27,824 nucleotides of DNA, taken from Gracilaria vermiculophylla (taxonomy: Eukaryota > Rhodophyta > Florideophyceae > Gracilariales > Gracilariaceae). The notes beneath the pieces were generated by a model. It ran no database searches and was not told where the DNA came from. It saw nothing but the letters and a program-made list of their open reading frames with translations. Within the stretch, counting starts at the first letter, position 1. Each line of letters starts with the position of its first letter. Below, piece after piece: positions 1-8,130 of this stretch. Location of the stretch: NCBI GenBank assembly GCA_019155205.2, contig JAHNZQ020000016.1, forward strand, positions 1,417,375 through 1,445,198, read 5' to 3'. The translations under genes and the position numbers were made by a program.

Positions 1-1
1 T

Positions 2-895
2 TTTACCGCTGTGATTAGAACCACTTCGTGAGTCCCAGTTCCTATTGGAAGAGTACTTACGATTTTGACCGCGTCCTCTTGAACGGATACCATGTTGGTT
101 GGATGTCTGGTTGTTAAGATTGTTCTTATTGCGAGACCAACATTCGGAGCGAATGTGGCCAATTCGTCCGCAGTTCCAGCATTCGACACCCTTTTTGGTT
201 TTTCTTGAAGGTGGTCTCCGGATTGCATTGGACTTTTGTGCAGCAGGGTAGGGATGTGTGTGATCCTTCTTTGCATCAGTAGGCTTTGATTGCGAAGCCG
301 TTGAGCGATGTGTTCGGCGGTCCATTTCGGATCGAAGCAAGGAGACAACTTGATCGTACGCCATGATGTTAGCGTCCGCCATTAACGTAATTGCCATAAG
401 GGTGTCCGGCAATGTTCGCAATAGAGTTTCGGTTCGCTCGCAGTCGGTTAACGGATCACCGAGTCTGGCCAATTCGAGGAACGTAGTTTCCATTTCTAGG
501 AGGCGTTTCTGGATATCATCAGCATCGTTGAATAGAAATGTGGTCAACTTCTGTCTCAAGTTCATCTTGGACTGAATGTTGTCCTTCTTGTACATAGCCT
601 CAAGCTTAGTCCATACCTCCAGAGCGGAACAAGTCTCACGTTCAAGTAGTTCCGAGACCGCGACGATAGGTTGAATGCCAAGGTTTTGCACAGTAGCAGA
701 TCGTGCCTTACGGTCGGCATCATCCCAACGTCGGCGAGCTTGTGCGGTACCATCCTCTGGCCGAGGTTCGGTCAGAATGAAAAGAGATTGCAAGGAATGC
801 ATGTAGTCCCGGATATATATACGCCAGGTATAGTAGTCGGCGGCACCTTTGAGCCGAGTGATGCGTTTCGACTCGTGCTCGTCAGCTCCTTCCAT
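2..895 (-). CDS. Ty1/copia Gag, 5' part of polyprotein (runs off window)
   Basis: Nucleocapsid/Gag part of a copia LTR retrotransposon, which packages element RNA in virus-like particles. From the ATG at 893-895 the frame is open for 298 codons to the left edge, with no stop or shift. Residues 15-32 (LKGAADYYTWRIYIRDYM) match the N-terminal 'K(F)xGxxYxxW' signature of the copia Gag (DUF4219/UBN2) family, and the helical UBN2-like body follows to about residue 210. A perfect CX2CX4HX4C zinc knuckle (CWNCGRIGHIRSEC) sits at residues 239-252 (nt 140-181), followed by a basic R/G/N-rich tail. Protease, integrase and RT would lie beyond position 1. This is the only element in the window with no visible lesion, so it is probably the youngest insertion. 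The frame has no stop codon inside the window. The ATG is chosen because the family signature begins shortly after it. Confidence 0.88.
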   Translation of the reverse strand, partial: MEGADEHESKRITRLKGAADYYTWRIYIRDYMHSLQSLFILTEPRPEDGTAQARRRWDDADRKARSATVQNLGIQPIVAVSELLERETCSALEVWTKLEAMYKKDNIQSKMNLRQKLTTFLFNDADDIQKRLLEMETTFLELARLGDPLTDCERTETLLRTLPDTLMAITLMADANIMAYDQVVSLLRSEMDRRTHRSTASQSKPTDAKKDHTHPYPAAQKSNAIRRPPSRKTKKGVECWNCGRIGHIRSECWSRNKNNLNNQTSNQHGIRSRGRGQNRKYSSNRNWDSRSGSNHSGK

Positions 896-939
896 CGCGG
901 AGTATACTCAACGCGAGAGGCGGCCGACAGGTGTTGAAG

Positions 940-1011
940 TTCTTCGCCAGTCCCCTACTGGTCAAGAGACCCTTCTTCTTCGCCAGTCCCCTACTGGTCG
1001 AGGGATCCTTC
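940..1011. repeat. 36-bp tandem duplication in the copia leader
   Basis: Two consecutive 36-bp units, 940-975 and 976-1011. The first 24 bases of each are identical (both contain CGCCAGTCCCCTACTGG) and the last 12 differ at a few bases. A partial third unit may follow to about 1020. On the minus strand it lies about 45-115 bases upstream of the copia Gag ATG, inside the untranslated leader. Each unit contains the short inverted pair CCAGT/ACTGG, so the leader RNA could form two identical small hairpins. Confidence 0.8.
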
Positions 1012-1863
1012 TCCTTCAAGAAATAATCTGTTTGTCGCAATGATACTAAAGTTAGAGAACTTCGCACGTCCTCTACGCGTGGAGGAGGTCGTTTCTTCTC
1101 GCTCAAAACGCACACAAGAGGCCTAAGTGGTGCTCGGTGGTTAGATGCGTTCGGATACTACACACTAGGCGGCAGGACCAACCCTTACTTCAGTGTCGTT
1201 TCCCTATAGCAAATCACACCTTGAGCCTGGAGTTGTTCCGTTCTTCAGGGGCCCGTGTAGGAATGACGGTGCAACTTCACCACCGACAAACCACAACACA
1301 CTACGCAGTCTTCTCGTAGGTGAAGCGGGACTTTTTTCTCCAACTGCAATAATGTAAGCAGTGGAGGCACGTTGTCGGGTCGTCGCGCGGGGTGCGCGTC
1401 GGCAAAGGTACTTGGCGCGCGGCACGGTCCGGGTGGTAGTGGTAATCCAAAGACGAAGGGTAGCGTCGGGTGCAGTGTAGTTGCAGCCCGCTTTAGTGCG
1501 ACGCGTGAGCGGCGGTGCGGTGCGCACGAGTTTGTGGCGGCGGAATGTCCAAGGCGCGGTGGCGGCACACGGTGCTCGCAGTGGTAAATGCGCGGCGACG
1601 GTGTGATAACGCGAGTGATACGATCGCGTCGGCGGTGGTTGCAACGCGTGGAGTGGTGCGGTCGCCGCGGAAGAGTTGTCGGTAGGCGCGCGCGGTAGTG
1701 AAGTGAATGCTATGTGGTGAGGGTGTGCGCACAGCGGTGTTGCCCTCGAAAAGGGGGTGGGGTCGCGGTCGGAGGAGATCGGTAGCGATGGTACCATGAA
1801 AGGATCGGCCGCTTGACTCCGGAGAGTCGGGCGGGACGGAAGCGCCGGCCGTTTGTTTATTTT

Positions 1864-1908
1864 GCACTGTCGGGTGGAACGGGTGGATACTGTTGCCCGT
1901 TCCAGTGC
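1864..1908. repeat. Inverted repeat (hairpin) near the outer edge of the copia 5' region
   Basis: Perfect 8-bp arms GGAACGGG (1876-1883) and CCCGTTCC (1896-1903) with a 12-nt loop. Outer halves GCACTG (1864-1869) and CAGTGC (1903-1908) can also pair with a bulge. It lies just inside the TGTTGGCC candidate LTR edge. Function unknown. Confidence 0.6.
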
Positions 1909-2011
1909 GCGGCCAACATCTGGTCATTCAGGCACAACTCAAAAAAGAAACGGTAATATAGAGGACTTCGAGCCAAAAATGGGCTCATTTAACTCTTTCG
2001 AATCTAAAGCT

Positions 2012-2035
2012 TTATCGCTACCATAGTAGCCTTAA
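2012..2035. repeat. 24-nt palindromic motif, copy 1
   Basis: Left arm TTATCGCTAC, centre CATA, right arm GTAGCCTTAA. It shares the core CGCTAC-NATA-GTAGC with the copy at 5572 on the far side of the transposase. It probably serves as a protein-binding site or transposon terminal motif; this is inferred from position only. Confidence 0.6.
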
Positions 2036-2100
2036 GGAAAGGTTTTTACTGGCCAACGAGAAAAACAATTGGTTGTCTGATCGCCATGTGTCTACTTTGC

Positions 2101-2124
2101 TTAAAGCTATTATAGTAGCGTTAA
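2101..2124. repeat. 24-nt palindromic motif, copy 2
   Basis: Left arm TTAAAGCTAT, centre TATA, right arm GTAGCGTTAA. It begins and ends with TTAA and lies 89 bp from copy 1, start to start. It is more diverged in the left arm than the other two copies. Confidence 0.5.
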
Positions 2125-2586
2125 GCACAGAGTGGAACTCATTGGCTTTTACTTAACTTTCACATGGCTGCGGCCAATAACAAGAACGGTTGTGGACCCT
2201 TCTGGCAATCGTAGTAAGCGTCACTTCAAGTGCACACTCGTGCTTCGGTACTTTGCATACAAGCACAGAGCTGGCTGCGTTCGCAAAAAAGACTTCGAAA
2301 CCTGACGTGAACCGCCGAACTCCATGGCTATTGTTTTTCATCTGTCACTTTCCACTGCACATATGTTCCAATGAATAATATTACACCGGCGCAGACTGTA
2401 TCTGACAAGATTTTATAGTCCAAAAGCCCTTCAAATGAGGTCGGGAGCAACTTTGATGAGGCAGGACAAGTCAATTGGAGCGTGACAGATGATGAAGAAT
2501 TTGTCATTACAGCTCTTGGATCTACTGACGAAACAAATCTCTATGAGAACACCTCATACTGCGCATATTAGCGTAAACAAAGTCGA

Positions 2587-4453
2587 TTGTATTTAGCAAA
2601 GTCGCAACTTATTCATCGTGCATATGCTCACAAGAGGGAATTAGGACTTTTTGGCTTATTTCTGAATGGCTCTTTTCTCAAATGTGTTCGAGAATGGACA
2701 AGTAACAAACTTTTGAGAAGAGGACAGAGAAAAGACCTCTCAGAATGGATGAATTACATGCCTATCTAGGTCTATAACTAGCAATATCATTGCACGGACT
2801 TAATCACATTCGTGATTATTGGTGCTCATCGGATTTGTTGGGCATTCCCTTTTTCAAGAAGACGATGGGGAGAGATCAGTTTTTGAATATCAAAGCTGCG
2901 CTGCGCCTAGATCCGAGTTATGACCCAGATATTGCTGTTTCGGATCCATTGTGGCACAGTCGCCAGCTTTTGGAACACTTTGTTAGAAACGCAACTACAA
3001 TGGCCATACCGGTTGGCGTGAGTTCCCTAGATGAGAACACAGTACGATGTCAGGGTAGAACATCGGCGAGGTCCTACATGAAGTCAAAGCCTGTGAAATT
3101 CGGTATCCGTTTTTATGCGGTTGTTGGATGGTCACACGCCTACCTGCATAGCATGAAGGATAACGGATCAGGGAATAGGACAGATCAGTCCCCTTTTCAG
3201 CGATACACATATGTGTTTCGAAATCTTCGTGGGGCTTTGGAGCGAAAAGTAGACTGATCACTGGTAGCAAAATCAAGTTCATCGGCTTTATGGTGCGCTC
3301 AAATGTCGCACCAAACACAGTTGCATCGTACACCTGATGTTGGTCGTCTCATGGATATGGATATCTTCTACACGCGCCATCTTCTGGCACGGCAGTTGTC
3401 GCGGCTCAGCGACAGAGAGTGCAAAGTTCTGGGCACTGTGAGGTTTAATAACATTGATGGTTCGAACAGGCCGGCACTCAGAGAGGCAATTGAGAGTCTG
3501 AGACATGCACATCGTGGGGATTGGCGTCTCGTTCAAGTATATCACAAGGACGTGAACGCAAACAATTTGGCTGCAGTAGCAGAGAACACTGGCTTTTTGT
3601 GGTTTTCAAACACCGGTCGGTCGTGTCGTTCTACACAAATGACTTGGCAGACACCCCGAGACTACGCATTCATACTCTTGATCAGCACGTTGCTACATGT
3701 GTTCACGGGCTCGCGCCGTTGGAACGTTGGAATGGAAACGAATCAGTGCGGCGCACGACGCTAAAAGTGCCCGCTGTCATAGTAGCGTATAACCTCTTCA
3801 TGAACGCCGTTGATCGCTTTGATCAATTTCGTTCCACTTCACCCACTATGCCAAAAGAGAAGCGTGTTTCCATGAGTCTTCTAACGTTTATTCTTGATAC
3901 AAGCATCATTAATGCACATGCGTTGCTCAAGGCTATCTCAAAGCCTGGAGAGAGGCTTATCGATTTGAGGGTCATGAAGCAACGCGTTATCAAACAACTA
4001 ACATCCGATCATATCGAGTATCAACAAGAGCGAGCTTCTCTGCGCTCTGTGTCACGTTCTGGATCTGGTGTGATTGTAGTTCAGAGAAATACAGTAAGCT
4101 CAGAGCCTCATAATCTGCTAGAGACGGAAGGGAAAAGTAGCGTGAGGTGCATGCTATGCAAATGCCTCTCAAAGAAAGGAAAAGGATCGTACACTACCTA
4201 TTCATGCACGGAGTGTAAACGGGGTTTCCACGTCAACTGCTTCGCCTTCTACCATCAGAAGGATGTATTTCGCATCACGCGCCCAGATAGATACAACGCA
4301 ATCACAACTGCAAGCGAGGTACTCTTATCCAGGAATCATCGCAATTGGCAGAACAAAGTAATCGCAAGCCTAAAGACCGTCAAAGCGTTGCACAAAGAGA
4401 AAATTAGTGTCCCTTGTATCCCATATATCCTCCATTCTCATCCGGCCAAATAG
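2587..4453 (+). pseudogene. piggyBac-family transposase, broken
   Basis: Cut-and-paste transposase relic (DDE_Tnp_1_7 type, TTAA-targeting in known members). Three frames are used in turn. The N-terminal part (2587 to about 2745) reads in one frame and the core (2745 to about 3590) in another, broken by TAA 2775-2777 and TGA 3255-3257. The C-terminal part (about 3590-4453) uses a third. Family marks, all visible: SLDENTVRCQGR with the first catalytic Asp (3030-3032); MDMDIFYTRHLLARQL with the second Asp (3360-3362); YNLFMNAVDRFDQFRS with the third (3812-3814). A C-terminal CX2C...CX2C...HX2C...H zinc domain (4148 to about 4256) follows, typical of piggyBac transposases. All three acidic residues survive, but two stops and two frameshifts make it non-functional as read. 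An acidic stretch from about 2436 may be further N-terminus. The 3' end overlaps the convergent ORF by 50 bp. Confidence 0.85.
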
Positions 4454-4919
4454 ATCGGATACCCTCCAAAGCGCACCGAGGCACCTGCACTCTTCTTCCC
4501 TTTCCAAGGATTCCATATCGCTCGTAGATGAACGCCTTGTACGCTGCCTTGCGGGCTTCGTTGTTTATGGAACTGGTCAAGCCCAATCCCGGATATCGTT
4601 CGGATACATTCTCTATTACAGCAGTTCCAGATTGCATCCAATAACATGGCGTTCCGCCACATTTTGGACACGCAACATCTTCGTTGTGTCCAGTTATCGC
4701 AGAAACAAACGTCGCTACTGCAACGGTTGGAGCCATTGGTTCTGAGTCCTGTGTTTCGTGCTCAAAGATCTCACCCTCTTGCGTTCCACAGTTGTCTGTT
4801 GCCCCGTTCTGTTGCGTGTTTCGATTTTGCATCGAGGTGGTTTGCCAATGTGAACAATCTTTCTCATTTGAATCTGAGATATGTGGGCATTCACCTTGTG
4901 TCCTCTGCTCGGTCTGCAT
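4404..4919 (-). CDS. Zinc-binding protein resembling the P2X7 C-terminal ballast domain
   Basis: A 171-residue frame from ATG 4917-4919 to TAA 4404-4406. The frame is open upstream to a stop near 5045 but holds no earlier ATG. The first ~75 residues are S/T/Q-rich and look disordered. The C-terminal ~90 residues carry CPKCGGTPCYW (Cys 84, 87, 92), then AYKAF, LGKGRRVQVPRC (about 138-149), IRSIWP (154-159) and a terminal YMGYK. This order (Cys cluster, R-x-AY, LG-x-x-R-V-x-x-P-x-C, IR-x-x-x-P, Y-x-G-[FY]) is the pattern I know from the cytoplasmic ballast domain of P2X7 receptors and its many free-standing homologues. There are no membrane segments, so it is not a channel. The frame is undamaged, unlike the transposase it overlaps tail-to-tail by 50 bp. 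A role as a DNA- or RNA-binding accessory protein of the transposon is inference. It could instead be a captured host domain. Confidence 0.6.
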   Translation of the reverse strand: MQTEQRTQGECPHISDSNEKDCSHWQTTSMQNRNTQQNGATDNCGTQEGEIFEHETQDSEPMAPTVAVATFVSAITGHNEDVACPKCGGTPCYWMQSGTAVIENVSERYPGLGLTSSINNEARKAAYKAFIYERYGILGKGRRVQVPRCALEGIRSIWPDENGGYMGYKGH

Positions 4920-4999
4920 AGCAACGGTCGCGACAGCGGGAGTGCGTGCTGAAGCTGTTGTTGACTCTCCGCCCGGCGGCTGAAGTCGCTCCAAACGTG

Positions 5000-5570
5000 C
5001 AGGCAGTGCAGTTTCAACGGTTGCAAAGGTACTGCAGGGTGCGGTTTACGTTGGCAGTATTTCGACTGTGGTGAGCGGAGGTACTGTGGCGCCGATACAA
5101 CAAAAGCGGAGCCTTGCGGTGTCGTTTTGCTCCAGCGCTGTAATAAGTGCAAAATACAAAGAAAGTAGTCTAAGAGAGTCCAGAACGGGAAGTGGCAGAG
5201 TTTTTGGTGTTGAACCTGTGCGACAGCCGGCTGTGCGAGCGCAAGGTCATCACAAAACAGAGGCGTAGTGTATGCCACAGATTAGGTGATACAGGCGGCG
5301 GCAATGTGTAGTATATGGTGATGTGCCTTCCAATATGATTTCCAGTGCTTGTATTGAGCCGAGATTGGTGCCATCAAAGCGATGAAGGCGCAGTCTTGGT
5401 AAAACGGCAAGGGAAATGGTGCATTGAGAGAAAGGCTTGCATGGGAACGGTGGTGGTGCGGTATGTTTGAGAAAAACCACAGCATATTGTGCTGAGCGCA
5501 ACTCAAACTTAGATAGAATGCATTGGAAGCAAATTGATTGAGATAAGCATCGTATTCTGATTGGTACATT
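5000..5570. other. Intergenic stretch upstream of the ballast-domain ORF
   Basis: Nothing recognisable. Overlapping open frames on both strands (including one of 187 codons on the minus strand with a GTG start) have low-complexity translations without family marks and look like chance. It would have to hold the promoter of the minus-strand ballast ORF, but no TATA-like element stands out. Confidence 0.4.
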
Positions 5571-5571
5571 C

Positions 5572-5595
5572 TTATCGCTACGATAGTAGCGATAA
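5572..5595. repeat. 24-nt palindromic motif, copy 3 (near-perfect)
   Basis: Left arm TTATCGCTAC, centre GATA, right arm GTAGCGATAA. With one extra flanking base on each side the arms are 11 bp and match perfectly. Only this copy is a complete palindrome. It lies downstream of the transposase and upstream of the ballast ORF, mirroring copies 1 and 2. Confidence 0.7.
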
Positions 5596-5742
5596 GAACT
5601 TTTAGGTTCAAAAGGGTTCAGCTCAAGAACATCCTCTTAGAGCAGCCTTATCTGTCGAGCCAAATAGCTAAATATCCATTTTTTAGGTGTTAGTTTACCT
5701 TTTTGCATCTCTATCAGAAAAGGAAAAGCTAAAATATTGGGC

Positions 5743-5810
5743 TTTCAAGCTAAACGAAATGTCAAATCGTACGGGATTTGGCAGACCGTTTAGCTTTCAG
5801 GCTAAACGGT
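5743..5810. repeat. Cluster of nested inverted repeats
   Basis: ACCGTTTAGC (5785-5794) and GCTAAACGGT (5801-5810) form perfect 10-bp arms around a 6-nt loop. CAAATC (5763-5768) pairs with GATTTG (5775-5780). TTTCAAGCTAAACG (5743-5756) recurs as TTTCAGGCTAAACG (5795-5808), one base different, and can pair with 5788-5797. Such nesting is typical of transposon ends or foldback elements. It lies between the piggyBac unit and the Myb-like relic. Confidence 0.65.
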
Positions 5811-5947
5811 AGTGCGAATGAAATTAAGCCACTTCGCAGTACGTGCTTGTCTTTGCGCCAAAACTATCGCTGCGCATGACATCGTTCCAAGACGACAACT
5901 AGGCCTTCTAGTTTCTTTGTTAAACGAGTTCCAATCCAAGTTCAGTC

Positions 5948-6988
5948 ATGACCGATGCAGTTGGAGGAACCTCGACCAGAGGCCCAAACTTCAGTCCCGC
6001 GGAAGATCTTGCACTCACAAGATCTTGGATATCTGCTACACAAACCATTCTGGAGCAAAACGCTGATACTTTTTGGACCAGTGTACTCGACAAATTTTGA
6101 ACTCAACCGGACTACTATCGCCTCCGTACCGCAATTAGATTGAAATCTCAATAGAGTACTATTTTTCACGTATGCTAGAAGTATTTGGCAGCGGAAAAAC
6201 TTTATCGCTCAGCCATTCATTCCGGGAAAACAAAATAGAAAACTCTGCAGAGTATAATGATTCTGTACCGCACTAAGAACAAGTACATCAAGAACGGAGA
6301 AGAAAAGAAGCCTGGTCCGATCCGCTTTCTATCTATCTTTCGGCTTCTTTCCGAAAGTCCAAAGTTTTCTGCCAATATTGATGTTAGTTCTCACACAGCC
6401 GTAGGATATCGCGCAACGGCAGGAGATGAGGCCAAAGGTAACGATACAGATGACAATACTATCTCATCAAAGAGACCAGGTGCAGTTTCAATGGAGACGC
6501 CGTCCTTTTGCCTCTCCAAGGGTGCTAAACGCCATAGGATTGACAATGCAATGGAGAATACCAATGTAAAAGTAGCCTGTAGCGTGCAGGACATGAAAAA
6601 TACCCTTAAATCGTCAGCAATATGCAAAAAGCAGGCTCTGTCTATTTCCTTCCAACTGAAGATCCCGCACCGCATGTCCCTTCCAACCCCCATCATGAAA
6701 AACCGTCTGAAAAAATTAATGGAAAGAGCTACGCAACATGGAGGCTTTCAGCTGAATGAGGATGAGGTGAATGTAGATATTTCTAGTTTGTGTTGTTCCG
6801 CTACGCCATTTAACAATATCACGATTATGGAGGAGAAAAGTCAGTCCCACAACGCGTCAACCAATCCGACGAGTTTGATTATATGCTCCGCTACGAGTAC
6901 TAAACTCTGTTCATCAGCTCAAGCGAACGAAGCGCAATTCGAAACCCATAATTCACCGGAGGCAGCTTTGTGGCATAAAACGCGCTGA
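5948..6988 (+). pseudogene. Myb/SANT-like DNA-binding protein, four in-frame stops
   Basis: A single frame from ATG 5948 to TGA 6986-6988, broken by TGA 6098-6100 and TAG at 6152, 6176 and 6236, with no frameshift. The N-terminal segment (GPNFSPAEDLALTRSWISAT, then DTFWTSVLDKF) matches the Myb/SANT-like domain of Harbinger-associated and NAM-associated plant/protist proteins: acidic ED-x-x-L, SW, then FW with a hydrophobic helix. After the stops the same frame still reads KYLAAEKLYRSAIHSGKT and FLSIFRLLSESPKF, which fits the family's 'KF-x-A...SG' and 'W-x-x-L-x-x-x-PKF' positions. The remaining ~200 residues (6370-6988) are S/T/N/K-rich and resemble nothing I know. The 243-codon open part from ATG 6257 is therefore the C-terminal remnant, not a separate gene. 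The family assignment rests on motif spacing only. Confidence 0.6.
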
Positions 6989-7064
6989 AAATCGTACCCC
7001 AATGGCAGATGTGGACGGTGAAAGAATGAGAAGGATAGTTTACGCGAAATCATCACCCCTCGCC

Positions 7065-7618
7065 TGTGGTACTGTCAGCCCTCCGCTCGAGGTAGTAAAG
7101 CACAACGTCCGTGAAGACGTTTTGTTGACTGCAAAGATGCGTGTTCCTAAAGGTGGTCTTCGGTATCCACTGTCGCGAGCCGAGGGAATTCTTAAAGGGC
7201 ATCCGAAAACACCAAGCGGAGGGGGAGGTTTACTGGGCGGAAAATGCTCCTACAGGCGCTGCTATGATGCGACCTGGGGATCGGCGGCTTAGAAACCTGG
7301 GTTGGTCGACAAGAGACTCCAACCGGAAAAGTAGATGAAGACTCAACGGTGCTTGTCTTTACTTCCCCAGAGTTGGAGCCCAAATGGCAGATTAAATATC
7401 ATGCCGGGAGCCCGCCTGGGCAGGTCTCGCTGCTGTACTAATTGCCTGCGTAAATTAAATAAAATGAATAATAATTGTACCGTCCCTTAATGATAATGTA
7501 GCGCACGCGGGCGGAATTCTGCACCACGTGGCCCAGCTAATAAAATACGAGCCCCCTTACGGAATATTATACCATGAGGCCACACCATTATTTTTCCCTT
7601 TGGAGCCACTTTACTACA
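7065..7618 (-). repeat. 3' LTR of the gypsy element
   Basis: Direct repeat of 17034-17588. On the plus strand it begins TGTGGTACTG and ends TTTACTACA; the end pair TGTGGTAC/GTACTACA in the other LTR forms an 8-bp imperfect inverted repeat with TG...CA termini. On the element's strand the 5' edge is at 7618, two bases from the polypurine tract. Confidence 0.92.
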
Positions 7619-7620
7619 TA

Positions 7621-7632
7621 CCCCCTTTTTTT
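7621..7632 (-). other. Polypurine tract of the gypsy element
   Basis: AAAAAAAGGGGG on the minus strand, separated from the 3' LTR by two bases (TA). It primes plus-strand DNA synthesis. The two-base gap agrees with trimming of ends by integrase before insertion. Confidence 0.85.
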
Positions 7633-8130
7633 AACTGCACCACGTCCTCGAGGTGCATCTTCCGATTCCTTGATCCCCGGGGTGGCTCCTATCGGTGTTA
7701 AGGCCAGCGTGGCATCCGGCGATTGGCACGTTCTCTCCTTCAGGCGTTTCTCCCTTCCTTCATACTCCTGCGCGGCGTATTGCCGTGGGCTCGCGCTTCA
7801 TCCCTTGCAGCGTTTGTGGGCCCTGCTCTCTCTTAACCCGGCTGTATCTCCTCCTTCTTGGTGTCACCTGTTGGTGCTGCCGCGCCAGTCGGCGGCGCGA
7901 GCGTCCGCGCCTTCCGGCGTGCCGTGCAGGGTGCAAGCGTGCAATGTCCGTGGACGGAGCGTGGGTCAGTCCCAAGGGGATACCATCCCCCCGGAGGCAC
8001 TCGCTACTCCGATTCATTCAAGGCTACTTCTTTCGGCAACACCCGCTCCCTCGCATCCGCTCATTCGATCTCTGTGAAGGTGCCAGACTCATAATTTTCT
8101 CGTCCGCACCCCCGTCGTTCTCCGTTGGAT
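7633..8130 (+). other. Leader between the 3' LTR and the antisense gene
   Basis: A G+C-rich, pyrimidine-rich (plus strand) stretch of about 500 bp. Overlapping frames on both strands have low-information translations and none continues into the antisense gene; its frame is closed by TAA 8092-8094. It would have to contain the promoter and 5' UTR of the antisense gene. No TATA-like or other element is evident. Confidence 0.4.

Larger units (their letters stand above)
896..1960 (-). other. Leader and probable 5' LTR region of the copia element
   Basis: This stretch lies upstream of the copia Gag and has no convincing gene. A 36-bp tandem repeat lies just upstream of the start codon. The part from about 1370 to 1920 is markedly more G+C-rich than the flanks and probably belongs to the LTR. 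A minus-strand TGTTGGCC near 1917 would suit a copia LTR start (TGTTG...), but no matching CAACA end and no clear initiator-Met primer site could be found. The partner LTR is outside the window, so the boundaries are not fixed. Several overlapping frames in this G+C-rich part look like chance. Confidence 0.35.
2012..5595. mobile_element. piggyBac-like DNA transposon unit (putative limits)
   Basis: The limits are inferred from three copies of a 24-nt palindrome: two at the left (2012-2035, 2101-2124) and one at the right (5572-5595). Between them lie a plus-strand piggyBac-family transposase and a convergent minus-strand ballast-domain ORF. TTAA, the piggyBac-family target, occurs within both left copies, but I could not find long terminal inverted repeats with the usual CCC start or a matched pair of TTAA target duplications. 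The true ends may lie a little further out, for instance at the hairpin cluster ending at 5810. The stretches 2130-2430 and 5000-5570 inside the unit hold no recognisable gene. Confidence 0.45.

Noticed and set aside
801..825. ATATATATA run near 820 as a TATA box
   Set aside because: It lies inside the open copia Gag frame (codons for RIYI) and is explained by coding sequence.
1204..1797. 197-codon minus-strand open frame in the G+C-rich copia 5' region
   Set aside because: Low-information R/T/P/A-rich translation, several equally long frames overlap on both strands, and it lies where an LTR and leader are expected.
4715..5278. 187-codon minus-strand frame overlapping the ballast-like ORF
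   Set aside because: Begins with GTG, has no family marks, and overlaps the coding frame of a protein with clear motifs.
7536..7550. AATAAA in both gypsy LTRs as polyadenylation signal
   Set aside because: It lies on the plus strand, opposite to the element's transcription, and no GT-rich context is evident.
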